Source of the DNA: Darksidea phi
Taxonomy: Eukaryota; Ascomycota; Dothideomycetes; Pleosporales; Lentitheciaceae
Assembly: GCA_030770425.1 (NCBI GenBank)
Contig: JASJFT010000163.1
Location: 40,487 to 104,486 of the forward strand
Reading direction: 5' to 3'
Length of the DNA stretch: 64,000 nucleotides
The translations under genes and the position numbers were made by a program. The notes below the pieces were generated by a model, which did no database searches, was not told the origin of the DNA, and saw only the letters and a program-made list of their open reading frames with translations. Shown in pieces: positions 23,582-34,506 of the stretch; positions within the stretch are counted from its first letter, which is position 1; each line of letters opens with the position of its first letter.

Positions 23582-24036
23582 CTTTGCACACCACTACCGT
23601 TCTTTTCTCTTTTGTTCTCTTCGAAATTTACTTCTTTACTTCTATGCTTCGAAATTCCCGTATACTCCGATAATCCGGTCGCAACCCGCAATATGTAGTC
23701 AGACCTCTTAGAAGCAGAGCCTTTCACTATCCACCGCAAAACAGGCGCCGGAACATCTTCAAAAGCCAGCCCAGGATCGATTTTTCTCTTGTACGCACTG
23801 AATGGGAGTAGATGTAAGATTAATCACTTTGTATTGCTACCCCACATCATTCAAGTCATCGTCAACCATTGTGAACGCTATCAGTATCCAGGACGTATAT
23901 CGGACCGATTAGTAATCGAATAACATACAGAGCAGTGCTTCACTATTCTCGAAAACCTAAACCCGGAACACCCAGTCGGCCGAGAGCTAGGCCTAGGGGC
24001 CTAAACCCGATAACCATCCTGTTTGCGCCCTTCACC

Positions 24037-24231
24037 CACTCTCCGTTCGTAAGCGTTTCGGACTTTGTCAGCGAATCATATCGCACGGTGCTCCGCTCTT
24101 CACATTGAAGTCACTTGATCTAGCGTTCCTATGCATGTCTAGATCAGGTGACTAAAAAACTACTGCCCCAATTCACTCTGCATTTGTAAGCGTTCCGGAC
24201 GAATTAACCAATCACATCGTACCATGCTCCG
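24037..24231. repeat. diverged direct repeat, about 58 bp, two copies
   Basis: Copy A (24037-24095) and copy B (24174-24231) share CACTCT, GTAAGCGTT.CGGAC, AATCA.ATCG and TGCTCCG in the same order, with a period of 137 bases. Many differences are C/T or G/A. A third partial echo (AATTAACCAA..ATATC) lies near 24298. Confidence 0.7.
24110..24152. repeat. inverted repeat, 14-bp arms, 15-bp spacer
   Basis: The left arm GTCACTTGATCTAG (24110-24123) and right arm CTAGATCAGGTGAC (24139-24152) are complementary at 13 of 14 positions. The repeat sits between the two direct-repeat copies. It could be a dimeric protein-binding site or part of a small mobile-element remnant. Confidence 0.7.
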
Positions 24232-24703
24232 TACCAAGCTTCGCCTTCTCGTCATAGTGCTTCTGCATCAATTTTTGCACCTTGACAGCGCACTCAAATT
24301 AACCAACTATATCACCCGGTTAGGCTTGAATGCGTTTTTGCACCCTCATGTGTGCAGGTGCCTGGCTTTTCTCATCCGATCGGATACGTCCGTGGGGGAG
24401 CGTACGGAGGAATGTGCCGAGGTCTCCTGTGGGGCACACATGCAGGGATAAATAGTACACTGAGTAATGCACTGACGACACCGATGTTCTAGCAACATCT
24501 TGGGAACGCTTGCGTAGAAGTATAAAGGGAGGGCGGACTGCATGTAAAGCTTTTGATCTGCAGTCTCCATCTACATCTACTATCGAGCAAGCAAGTCAAG
24601 CGTTTTTTGTCCACTCTCCACACCCACATTCCCGTCCTCTAAACAATCAATTTTCCATACCCCGTCTTCTAAAGCTCCCATCCCAACACCCCTCATCGCC
24701 ATA

Positions 24704-25663
24704 ATGACGCAAATCAAAATTGTTTTCGGCGGTGCCTCCTTCAGCCCCTTGGGTTATTTTCGAGACGAGGAAACCGTCCGAGAAGCCTTCGAAGCGCTCA
24801 AACGCGCAGGCGTCACAACAATCGACACGGCTCGTCTCTACCAAGGCTCCGAAGTAGCCATCGGCCAACAACCCAGCCGCACAGACTTCATCATCGACAC
24901 TAAAATCATGGGCGGCTTCGCGCCTGGCTCCGCCGCTAAAGACGCTATCATCAAGGACGCACAAGACTCGCTCGACCGCGTGAAGATCAAGCAATTTGAC
25001 GTCTTGTATATTCACGCTCCGGATGACTCAGTACCGATCGCGGAAACGCTCGAGGGTATCAATGAGGCGTATAAGAAAGGAATCTTCAAGAGATTTGGTC
25101 TGAGTAACTTTACTGCGGAGCAGGTGCAAGAAGCGTACGATATCGCCAAAGAAAAGGGCTACGTGCTCCCCTCAGTATATCAAGGGAACTACTCTCCCGT
25201 AGCACGCCATCTAGAAACGCTCCTCTTCCCCACGCTCAGAAAACTAGGTATCGCCTTCTACGCCTACTCACCGCTTGCCGGCGGCTTCCTCACCAAGACG
25301 CCCGCCGATCTGGACGCAGGTGCCGGTCGCTTCAATTCGCAGGTCATCGGCGGCATGTACAAGAACATGTACGACAAGCCTTCGCTGCGCGCGGCGCTTG
25401 CTGAGTGGAATTCTATTGCTGAGGCTGAGGGCATTAGCAAAGCGGAGTTGGCGTATCGATGGGTGGGCTATAATAGTGCGCTTGATGCTGGTTTGGGGGA
25501 TGCGGTTATTTTTGGTGCGAGCAAGTTGGGTCAAATTGAGGAGACGGCTAGGGGGTTGAAGAAGGGGAGTTTGAGCGCCGAGGCGCAGAAGAGGATCGAG
25601 GCTATTTGGCAGAGTGTTAAGAATGATGCGCCTGTGGATAATTTTGGGGCGAATAAGCTGTAA
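24704..25663 (+). CDS. aldo-keto reductase (AKR7-like)
   Basis: Single-exon gene of 319 residues. The catalytic tetrad of the AKR superfamily is visible as Asp41 and Tyr46 (TIDTARLYQG), Lys67 (IDTKIMGG) and His104 (LYIHAPD). The fold marks LYIHAPDDSVP, RFGLSNFTAEQV and FYAYSPLAGGFL are typical of the AKR7 group, often labelled aflatoxin B1-aldehyde reductase. These enzymes reduce aldehydes and ketones with NADPH in the cytosol. The gene is convergent with the questin-oxidase-like gene, with only 132 bases between the stop codons. The actual substrate is not shown by the sequence. Confidence 0.93.
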   Translation: MTQIKIVFGGASFSPLGYFRDEETVREAFEALKRAGVTTIDTARLYQGSEVAIGQQPSRTDFIIDTKIMGGFAPGSAAKDAIIKDAQDSLDRVKIKQFDVLYIHAPDDSVPIAETLEGINEAYKKGIFKRFGLSNFTAEQVQEAYDIAKEKGYVLPSVYQGNYSPVARHLETLLFPTLRKLGIAFYAYSPLAGGFLTKTPADLDAGAGRFNSQVIGGMYKNMYDKPSLRAALAEWNSIAEAEGISKAELAYRWVGYNSALDAGLGDAVIFGASKLGQIEETARGLKKGSLSAEAQKRIEAIWQSVKNDAPVDNFGANKL

Positions 25664-25795
25664 TTTAGAGGTGCTAGGTTTGCGCAGCAAAGACATTGCA
25701 CAGATCATGAATAGAAGTAGGATCGATGGACAGATATGTAGTGCCTTACGAGCAAATAAACGCATTATATTCTCTCCCGTTGCTTTGGTGTTGAT

Positions 25796-27285
25796 TCACA
25801 ATCTTGCAGTCTGCCTTTCAGGAACACCCTCCCACGCCTCTTCAAAGCCACAACTCCTCACCCACGTCGGCTGTCCCGCCTCCACACTATCAACCACCAT
25901 ATTCCCCAACGTCTTCCACATATCTCCCCGAATCACAAACCCCTCCTTCCCCTCAAATTTTCCACAAACCTTCTCCCCATGCGCCAACGCCCTAACCAAC
26001 TTACTCGCATGGCCATCATCTTCGTACTTATTTACTCTCTTGATAACATCCTCCCACTCGGAGCGCTGTGGCTGGGCAGGCTGGTATTTTGTGATTTCAT
26101 CGAGGAGCAGACGTGGCGATCCACGGGACGCGTACATGGCGAGATCGTTGCGGACTTTCCATTCTAGAAGGCGGGTTTTGTTCGCGGGGCTGATGGAGGG
26201 TGTGGAGAGGAAGGCGGAGAAGAAGATGCTGCAGTTCACGCAGTGTATGTAGTAGAAGTCGAATTTTATCTGGTGTGGTGGGTGTTGGGCGGCTACTGTG
26301 TAGTAGACTATCTCACATTAGTTCCAAATGCTTTTACAAGGGGTTGGTTAGGTGGAAGGACTCACCAGTGGCATTGATCATCTCCGCAGTCTTCTCTTCT
26401 AGTTGATCTTCCGAAATCGAGTATTGGCTTGCGTACTTAATCATCTCATCCGGGGCACGTGCAAGGATGCCGTCACGAATTTTATTCCCATCCTCCCAGT
26501 GCGCAGCCGAACTCAATTTCTTATCTGCACGTATCTCCTCGAGGAGCTGCACAACGCTCTTCGTCTTGTGCGGATCAGTGCCATTAGCTTTTGCAGCTTT
26601 CTCTGCGCCGAAGAAGAGCGGCGCTATCCAGTTATCGTGAACTGCGGCTTGCGCAAGCGCTTCGGCGATGATGGCAGGCTGTTTGAACTCGACGCCGAAC
26701 CCGAGGTGGATGATGGGATGGAGGAAGCCTGTCCCCTTATCAGTTTCCGCATCATTTCTCTCTCTAGAGGATACTAACCGGAAAACAAACGAACTAACAT
26801 GTCGTCGGCCCTCTCATCGCCTTTGAATACGAACTCGTTCAATACATCTTCCCATCCTCTTTTCTCTATCTCGTCCTGAAAGAACAACAAGTAGTCATGA
26901 TAGTACTTCTCATTGCCTAGATACGACTTGAACTGCTCCGGCTTATGCATGGAATCGATGATAGGGCGTTCAACGGATACGGGGGGACGTTGGTAGGTGG
27001 CGTTAATGTCGTAGGCTTTGGTGAGCTCGGAGGGGGTCGCATTGAGGGCAAAGATGGTGAGGAGGTGGTGCACGATATGGTTCTGTCGATTACATTAGCT
27101 GCAAAAGGAGAATAGAAGGGTGAAGGGCCTACGTGGTAACCGGATTGGTTGAAGAAGATGTGATGTTTCTCGTGATTCTCCTGCAACAGCGCGCTCGCCG
27201 TCTTCGCGTTCTCCTCTCCAAGTCCTTCCACGTAGAACGCAGGCTTCTGCGATGCCTCTAGGTGAATCTTCGACGCGGTAGCCAT
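25796..27285 (-). CDS. questin oxidase-like protein (AflY/HypA family, DUF4243)
   Basis: Four exons on the minus strand (27285-27133, 27082-26779, 26728-26366, 26307-25796) give about 443 residues. Junctions are supported by family motifs: FFNQSGYH|NHIVHHLL, RLFSG|FLHPIIHLGFGVEF, INATG|VYYTVAAQ. The HPIIHLGFGVEF and IHCVNCSIFF blocks are characteristic of the questin oxidase/AflY group. These are cofactor-poor enzymes that open the anthraquinone ring by a Baeyer-Villiger-like reaction in geodin and aflatoxin-type pathways. Genomes also hold stand-alone paralogues of unknown substrate. No polyketide synthase lies in the window, so this may be such a paralogue. In-frame ATGs at 27408 and 27423 would add an Arg/Ser-rich leader, but a TATA box sits there, so I chose 27285. 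Confidence 0.85.
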
Positions 27286-28219
27286 GCTTCTCGCGCTAAT
27301 GCTTATGCGATGTTTGAATGGTGTTGACTGCTTCGTTGCCGTGGATAGTGCTCGAGTCGTTCTACACAATTTCAACGAAGAAGAGACAAACGCCGTCCTT
27401 ATATACATAGCTCTTGCAAACATAGGCGGACGTTCCACCCCGCTTCGATATCAAAGCACACAAACAGGATGTGCAACAAGCACCTCGTAACCATGATACA
27501 AGGGGGCACAGATCGCGGAAAGATCTTTTGTATGGAAAATTGCTGTGGCAAAATCGCCCCACTGACAGCTCGTTCATGCCCCCTTGTAGATGCAATCCCT
27601 TGACAAGATGACGTTGCGGGGAAGCTCCGAGCTCCAAGCTCGCCTGTTCGGCGCTTCGGAGCACGAGCTTACTCAGACCCCAGCCGGATTTACAGAGTCG
27701 AGAATCTAGTACGAACGGACGATTTATTGTCTGCGGAGGATAGACACGTGGAAGTGGGTATGCGCATGGCTGACACGGGCAATCGCTGCGAGGGCAAGAT
27801 CCAGACCTTGGGATGACAAAGCCATAGGGGTGCTATTGGCGAGTTCGGACCTAAGCACACCGCAATGGCTTCTACTTGGCGAATGCGACGAAAGCGAGTG
27901 TGTTGGTAAGTAGGAGTTACGTCAGGTTCTCGACCTTCGACCGTCACCACGGACGACGCATGGCAGAAAGTAAGCAGGATAGGGAACTTGTGTGAAAATA
28001 TGGCATTCTAGATTTGATATGGCTAAATCTGAGAAACTTAGTCCTTGCTCCCCGCTAACTAGAAGCACTCCATGAATTGATTACACTAACGCGATCTTTT
28101 AGAAGAAACGCCACGCCGCTGATACACCGCCGCCCTACATGAATTGATATCGTAAGTCTTCTTCCCTTTGTTGCACCTTCCACATGCATAGAGAGACCAA
28201 AGTTCGCTCTGCGTAATCT
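27286..28219. other. intergenic, 934 bp
   Basis: Holds the promoter of the questin-oxidase-like gene (left) and the terminator side of SGT1 (right). No RNA gene or coding frame was recognised. Confidence 0.6.
27397..27405 (-). promoter_or_regulatory. TATA box of the questin oxidase-like gene
   Basis: TATATAAGG on the minus strand lies about 112 bases upstream of the chosen ATG at 27285, a normal distance for a fungal core promoter. This argues that the in-frame upstream ATGs at 27408 and 27423 are not in the transcript. Confidence 0.5.
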
Positions 28220-29389
28220 TTAGCTGCCATACTTCTTCGCCTCCATGCCCTCCGGGGGCTCAGGCGCCACAAATTTGCTTCCGACGCTGCTCCAGTCCGT
28301 GCTTAGTACCGTGCCACCGCTCTCTTGGTAGCTCTTCATCATAGCGCGCTGCTGCTCCTCACCAGCACCCTTGTAGAGTTGCTTGAAGAAGCGTGTGGTC
28401 TCATCGCCCTCGAAGTCGTCCTCGTCCCCGAGATCATCCTTCGCCACCTTGTCCCAGTTCTTAGCGCCCTTCTTCGAGGAGGTGGGGTATGATGGCGTAG
28501 AATCGGTGCCGTTGGTCTTGCCAGTGAGAACATGAGATGGGATGGCGGTTGGGGCATCGGTTGAAGGCTCGACCTTGCGGTCGCCTTCGAGGGAGTGCCA
28601 CTTCACACCAGGGATAGCCTTATGTAGCGTGACCTCGATCTTGGTAGACATTATGCGGTACGATGACTGTGCGGGATCGACTTCGGCGTAGAATGGGTCG
28701 AGCGTGTAGTCAAAGTCGGAGGCAGAGTCTTGGATCGGGAAAGATATGGAGAGCGAGTCCTTGGTGATCTCGACGGTCGCCTTGTCCTTCGGAACACCCT
28801 TCGCCAGTAGCGTGAACGTGACCTTCTCGGCGTTCTGATACCAGTCATGCTTGATCTTGTTTGCCGGCGTGGGGGCAACCGGCTTCGGCGCCGCAGGTGC
28901 TGCCACTTCCTTTGCCTTCTCTTCGCCCTTCGCTAGCTTAGACGTCGAGCCAGCGCTCGGGAGTTCCACATCCGGCACATCTTTCGCAGTGACTTTCCTC
29001 CGCTCGTCGCCCTCGGGGATATCTTTGAGCTTAGCGGCGACCTTCATGTTCCATATCTGCAGCGTCTTCTCCTTCTCGTCCAGCTTCTCGACTATCTTGA
29101 GAACATGCTCAGCATTGGCATACTGCTCCGAGAAGTACAAGGCGATACCGCGCCGCAGCTGGGCGTCCTTGATGAGCTCGCGACGCGCGCGTTTGTTTGC
29201 TAGGACGACGGCCACTTCGGCATCAGCGAGGGCTTCGGGGTACTTGCACGAGCGTTGGTAGGCAGTTGAGCGCTTGATGTAGTAGTCGACGGCATTCGGG
29301 TTCAAGGCTATCGCATCGGAGTAGTGGTTTATGGCTTCGTCGTACTGGCTTGCGCGGAGGGCTGCTGCGCCGCGGGCTGCTTGGTCCAT
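28220..29389 (-). CDS. SGT1: SGT1 co-chaperone (TPR-CS-SGS)
   Basis: Single exon of 389 residues with the full three-part architecture. TPR repeats cover about residues 1-115 (AAALRASQYDEAINHYSDAI and following). The CS domain spans about 188-275 (HDWYQNAEKVTFTLLAKGVP ... IEVTLHKAIPGVKWHSLEG). The C-terminal SGS region includes NWDKVAKDDL and GTVLSTDWSSVG. SGT1 is an Hsp90 co-chaperone that links to SCF ubiquitin ligase and kinetochore assembly in yeast. A Lys/Glu/Ala/Pro-rich linker separates the TPR and CS parts. Length and domain order match the family, so the assignment is firm. It is divergent from the aspartic-protease-like gene across 550 bases. Confidence 0.95.
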   Translation of the reverse strand: MDQAARGAAALRASQYDEAINHYSDAIALNPNAVDYYIKRSTAYQRSCKYPEALADAEVAVVLANKRARRELIKDAQLRRGIALYFSEQYANAEHVLKIVEKLDEKEKTLQIWNMKVAAKLKDIPEGDERRKVTAKDVPDVELPSAGSTSKLAKGEEKAKEVAAPAAPKPVAPTPANKIKHDWYQNAEKVTFTLLAKGVPKDKATVEITKDSLSISFPIQDSASDFDYTLDPFYAEVDPAQSSYRIMSTKIEVTLHKAIPGVKWHSLEGDRKVEPSTDAPTAIPSHVLTGKTNGTDSTPSYPTSSKKGAKNWDKVAKDDLGDEDDFEGDETTRFFKQLYKGAGEEQQRAMMKSYQESGGTVLSTDWSSVGSKFVAPEPPEGMEAKKYGS

Positions 29390-29939
29390 GGTGGGGTAGC
29401 TCGGTGGAGTGGCAGTCGAATCGTGGGATTGGAGGGTTGCGGGTTATCGTTGACTGTCGTGGTTATGTGATCATGGAAGGGAAGGGAAGCGTTTGTACTT
29501 AAAGTATGCAAAGGTGAACAGCGCTCGCTGGCCCGCGGCGCAGGCTGCAACGAAGCTATGGAAAACCGTGGAACTCGAAGCTGCAGCTTTCCTTTCCCCG
29601 CATGACTAAGCCATTCCACTTGCACTCACGTTTGCACACCTGCACATCCTTGTGAGTTCACTAGCTCAGCTCCGAGCTCTAGCCTTGAAGCAGCCTACTC
29701 CACGGCAACTGTGAACACCTTAGTTGAATTTGCGAGCTTCGATTCCTCGAGGCGACACGGGACTATTTGACAATCTTCGCCCCGTCGTCTCGGGGATTAT
29801 CCAGTGAGCCGCGAGACGAACTGCGCCACAACCCTGCACGTTGAACATCGGAAAAGGGGGATATCGACCTGCGCGCAGTCAGCAACAGCGACCGCAGACC
29901 TCTCTTTCATTCCCTTGCCAGAACTGTGTTCTAACAAAC
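29390..29939. promoter_or_regulatory. shared divergent promoter region, 550 bp
   Basis: Lies between the start codons of SGT1 (minus) and the aspartic-protease-like gene (plus) and must carry both promoters. It contains AGCTC/GAGCT-rich blocks near 29650-29690. No specific factor site can be named with confidence. Confidence 0.5.
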
Positions 29940-30894
29940 ATGCTCCACCTTTTCCTGTTTGCCATTGCACCCTTTTGCGTTCATGCTGGCGGTGTCGCAG
30001 AGTGGCAGAAGCCACTAGCAAAACCCCCTGGCCCAGCAAAATGCGGCCGAGGACGTCAGGGAGTACATTACGGGAGCGCCTTCTCCTTTCAGGTACGATC
30101 GCCAACCGCGTCTCTGAAACGAGTGGACGATAATTGATATCTATGACTAGATGAACGGCGACTGGCGATATTACTCTCCCGACTACTTTCCATCTGACTG
30201 GCATTGCGACCGGGGAGAGCTGACGCGTCTTGATCTTGGTGTGCTTGACGACATAGTGAACCGGATACCGCCCAGACCCGAGTCACATTCAGAGTCCAAA
30301 CCCAAGAACAAGCCAGCGTCGCTGATGTTAACCTTTCCACTCGACACTGAAGCCGAAGGCGCTCTCATCGTTGAGCCTAACCCGGACTGGAAACTATTCC
30401 ACCACATGGACACCAGCATCGAATTTCTTTGGACAGCAACGGAGCGACCGGGAAGAGGTATCAATGTTACGTCTGTGGAGATTCAACAAGGCTCAACGAC
30501 AAACTCAAAAACTTCTGGCGCACACCTAGCATTCGACACGCCGTATATCGGCCTGCCGGATGATACATACAACTTTCTTTCCTTGGCGACGCAGCCTCGA
30601 AGAATAAACATGGGCCGGGGCATCAGTTCCGTAGACGTCGTTGATTGCAATGCAATGTCTGGATTCCCAAACATCATTCTTCAGTTCGAAGAGGGCGCGC
30701 AGGAGCTGATCATAAGGCCAAAGCAATACGTACTCGAGGTGAACGAAGCCCTAGGTGGGCCGTTCACGGGACAATGTGTGCTGTTGGCCGCAAAAAGTGG
30801 AGATGGTGGAGAAGTTGCGATTGGATGGGCAGCATTGAGAGGCAGGACTGTATGGTTGGACTGGGCTAACACCAGGACAGGCTTTGTGGTTTAA
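29940..30894 (+). CDS. aspartic-protease-like secreted protein, degenerate
   Basis: Two exons (29940-30092 and 30151-30894, 58-base intron) encode about 298 residues. A signal peptide (MLHLFLFAIAPFCVHA) is followed by a region with no recognisable catalytic DTG. The C-terminal half reads like the second lobe of a pepsin-type (A1) enzyme: HLAFDTPYIGLPDDTYNFL at the second active-site position, then GFPNIILQF, LIIRPKQYVLE, and RGRTVWLDWANTRTGFV. The active-site Asp180-Thr181 is kept but the Gly is Pro182. The total length is well under the roughly 400 residues of an A1 protease. It is probably not an active protease. It may be a pseudo-enzyme with a binding or decoy role, or a decaying gene whose N-lobe is lost. 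The A1 relationship is my reading of motifs. Confidence 0.65.
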
Positions 30895-31979
30895 GTATAT
30901 ATCTCACGGCGTTTGGGAGTTGGCTGAGATCAGTAAGCATTTCCACAGGAGTTTCAATCACAGATACCCATAGGTCTTGATTTATCGTTGAAATCAATTG
31001 CAAAGACATTTTGATAACTAGGTGGGACGACGTTCAATGGGGCACGTGTTTCGTTTCAAATGGGGTTAGCTCGCCAAGGATGTGGCCAATCTCTGCGAGT
31101 GGCTTCGCAACTCCCGAGGTCGCGTCTTACGTTCGATCATCTCCACTTTCGCCCGATGATGGATTGCTGCTCAGGCAAAGAAGGCGTATTTGCAGTGGAT
31201 GTTACAGCTCAACGCCGTGAGCTGCACAAGAGAAAGCATGGAGCAGTCATCATGAGACTGTACAGCCGAGCCGTCCTCGCTCCCAGATTACGACTCGAAC
31301 TCCCAGTTCAAAACGCCATGAAATGGCGCAATATTACTTTCGTCATAAATGCACCTAGCCAAGATTCACAACACTGCTGTGCTGTGTCCAAAATTCTCTA
31401 ACCGCCCTGAAGCATGGCCAATGTTGATCATCGTTTCAGGTTTTCCTCATGCTTCATCTTGCACAACTCTCTCCGTTGGGCCACCTGGAATCGGCTGCCA
31501 AACCTGCCAACCCGCCGTCCTAACAAATGAGGCTGTGTAGGCGGCGAGAAGACAAACGCGCAATCAAAGCGCTCATTGCGAAGACTCGGTTTAAACACCT
31601 ATTGGGAGCTACCCCTGACCAAGCCTCGGCGGAATTTGCAGCCACCCTCATCTGCCACGGCCATGTTACAGTTGGCGTTCTTGGCCCTTGTGTCCGCTCC
31701 GCCTTTACGCCTGTTGCCAATGCGGGCCGGCTTGGCAAACCGACAACACCAGACACATGTAGGGGTTGGCATTTCTTGCGAGTTCCACATGCCGGCCTCA
31801 GGATGTTCCAAGAGTTAAGAGTTCCCCGAGCTCATATACCATGGGGCCTCAAGTCCAGTTTTCTCCCTTATTGCCTTTTGTTTGAACCTTTCTCCCGTCC
31901 ACACTTGCCAGTCACTCATTAGGCTCAACGTTTGTTCTTTACCTTTTTTAATCTCCCATTGTCTTCTTGATTCTTCGCA
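30895..31979. other. intergenic, 1.09 kb
   Basis: Open frames between 31520 and 31922 overlap on opposite strands and match nothing I know. The last 100 bases, rich in C and T, form the leader of the GH72 gene. Confidence 0.55.
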
Positions 31980-33387
31980 ATGAAGTCTTTCGCTGTCGTC
32001 TCCCTTCTGGGAGCGTCAATTGTCCCCGCATTCGCTGGAATCGTGCCCCGTCAATCGGGCACATTAGAGCCTGTTACTGTTAAGGGAAATGCTTTCTATC
32101 GAGGCAATGAGCGTTTCTACATTCGTGGAGTTGCTTACCAGCCTGGTATGACAGCAAACCGCTACATGTCGTGCCATGTTAATCGTTACAGGTGGTGCTG
32201 CGGATGCTAAGGATCCTCTCCTAGACCTAGAGGCCCTGAAGACCGACATCGCGAACTTCAAGGATCTCGGTATCAATACAGTGCGCATCTACACGGTCGA
32301 TAATTCAAAGAACCATGATGAAGGCATGAAAATGCTCGCCGATGCTGGCATCTACCTCGCCCTGGATGCCAACACGCCTGACTACTCTCTCAATCGCGAA
32401 ACTGAGGCAACATGCAGACGCTCATACAATGAAGTGTACTTACAATCAGTCTTCGCTACGATTGATGCTTTCGCCGAGTATCCCAACACGCTTCTCTTCT
32501 TCTCTGGCAATGAGGTCATCAATGAACCCAACAATACCAACACTGCTCCCTACATCAAGGCTGTCACTCGCGACATGAAGCAGTACATCGCGAACCGTCA
32601 CTCGCGTGTTATCCCTGTCGGTTACTCGGCCGCCGACGTCGCTTCGAGCATTGAGCAACAAGCCCTCTACTTTGACTGCGGCACTGATGATGAGCGTGCC
32701 GACTTCTTCGCCTTCAACGACTACTCCTGGTGTGACTCTGCGGATGCGCTCCAGACCTTCGAGGGTGCAGGCTGGGACAAGAAGGTCGAGATGTTCAAGG
32801 ACTTTGCTAAGCCCATATTCCTGTCCGAGCACGGCTGCATCGAAGACGTCCGTCGCTGGGGCGAGGTTGGCGCGCTATTCTCTACTCAAATGTCCGCCGT
32901 CTACTCCGGTGGCCTCGCCTATGAGTACACTGTTGAACCCAACAACTTCGGCATCGTCGACCTCAACAACGGCAAAGTCGAGACGAATGAAGACTTCGAC
33001 AAGCTCAAGGACATGTACGCAAAGACCAAGAACCCCACCGGCAACGGCGGTGCCAAAACCGACGGTAAAGCTTCCCAATGCCCAGAGCAGAGTGATGATT
33101 GGGAAGTCGAAGGAACACTGCTACCTTCCATCCCGGAGAAAGCCAAGAAGTTTATGGATAGTGGTGCGGGTACCGGCCCTGGTCTTGCGGGCGATGGATC
33201 TCACTTTGCGGGCGAGGCGAGCAAGGGTACTGCTACACCTGGATCCGGCAACCCGACACGCACTCCTAACGGCCAAGCTGCGTCTGCGGACGGTGGCGCG
33301 AACGCGGCCCCGGCTGTGGAGGTGCCGCTGCGGTTTGTGGGCATGATCGCTGCGAGCGTTTTCTTTGGCGCCGCGCTGCTCTTCTAA
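31980..33387 (+). CDS. GH72 1,3-beta-glucanosyltransferase (Gel/Gas type), GPI-anchored
   Basis: Two exons (31980-32145 and 32192-33387; 46-base intron) encode about 453 residues. A signal peptide (MKSFAVVSLLGASIVPAFA) leads into the GH72 domain. The acid/base Glu163 lies in FFSGNEVINEP and the nucleophile Glu268 in IFLSEHGC. The YEYTVEPNNFGIV block near the domain end is also typical. The enzyme splits and re-joins beta-1,3-glucan chains in the cell wall. There is no Cys-rich X8/CBM43 module, so it belongs to the Gel1-like short type. A Gly/Thr/Ser-rich stretch and a hydrophobic end (FVGMIAASVFFGAALLF) form the GPI signal. Confidence 0.95.
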
Positions 33388-34506
33388 GTCACATGGCGGG
33401 ATTGTAGATATACTATGTGTGTATATGAACAGAAAGGTGGATGCTGTTAGAGTTTCATTTGGACCAGCCTTTTTCAGGCTCGCTTTCCTTGCATTATTTT
33501 TTGGCGTTATGATATATCAAATGGTAGTCGTTTATTCTTTCACCTGATAGCATAACCCATGTAATACATACAGAGCTCTCTCGATGTTCCCCTACGTGTT
33601 GTGCGGCGGTTCAAGTTCAAGCCCTACTTGGTCAAAACTAGCCAGCTTCCTGCAGCCACCTTGCAACCCACCATGATTCTTAGCCCACTCACCCTGATGA
33701 CCCTCCGTCATCGATGCAGCCACCACCGATATTTTCCACAAACTCCTAGGCCTACACTCTTTGCATTTGCACGCTGATATCACTGGTTGGACTTAAGAGT
33801 CTCTTACTGATCCGTCTTTTGCCGCTCCGAAGGACGTGCGTTCAGCCTTGTGGAGCGCTTCTCGATGAGGACCTCGCAGGGCTGTGTCACTGACGGAACT
33901 CTGAAGAAGTAACTTTCCAAGAAACCATCAATGACACTAGTCGAGAGAAAACTAGCTATGCAGAAATTCGCTTCCGCGAGAAAGAAAAAAAAGGCAAAAC
34001 AGGATAGTCTAGAGCATGTTTAGTTGAACACCTGCTTCCATCTCAGAGTGTCACTACAAGGAATCCCCCTTCGCGCGTAGATTCGTTGCTATCCAAAAAG
34101 GGACGGACTTTAGAATCTACGCTTTTACGAGGCGTACATTTTGTATGCTTGACTAGTTACTTTTTATACAAATCTTGTGGACTCTATCGATCTGGCTATA
34201 TTCTTTCACCTTAGCAGTTCCACCTTTCAGCTCTCCATGTATTCTTAATACGGATTTTAGATTACACCCAATCTAGGTACAGATACTACGCAAACAGTCC
34301 TCCTATACAGTGCCAGCAAAAAAGGAAGAAGAGGTATGTTACAGAAATCAATTAGTAAAAAAGAGGCATTTACAAGAGGATTTCCTATAGTGAAGAGCTT
34401 CTGATATTTGCTATTTGTTAAGCAGTAGCAAAAACAACCATGCTAGAAACTAGAAAGAAATAAAAAAAATTCGCTGATGTACTTCCAGAAACCCAAGGTT
34501 TTCTAC
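33388..34506. other. intergenic, becoming TA-rich
   Basis: Terminator side of the GH72 gene, then a TA-rich stretch with stop codons in all frames from about 33900. A perfect 10-base inverted repeat (34075-34084 with 34113-34122) is annotated separately. No gene was recognised. Confidence 0.55.
34075..34122. repeat. perfect 10-bp inverted repeat, 28-bp spacer
   Basis: GCGTAGATTC (34075-34084) and GAATCTACGC (34113-34122) are exact reverse complements inside a TA-rich island. They may be the ends of a small element remnant or a hairpin. Confidence 0.65.

Larger units (their letters stand above)
23582..24703. other. intergenic with diverged repeats, 1.12 kb
   Basis: Contains a diverged direct repeat and an inverted repeat (annotated separately) about 500-650 bases upstream of the aldo-keto reductase gene. 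A pyrimidine-rich leader precedes that gene's ATG. No coding frame was recognised. Confidence 0.6.

Noticed and set aside
23950..24010. Two CCTAAACCCG stretches that recall telomere-type repeats
   Set aside because: Only two scattered copies and not the fungal CCCTAA tandem; far from any end.
27286..27423. N-terminal, mitochondrial-presequence-like extension of the questin-oxidase-like protein
   Set aside because: The leader is Arg/Ser-rich and open, but a TATA box overlaps the upstream ATGs and family members start near residue MATASK.
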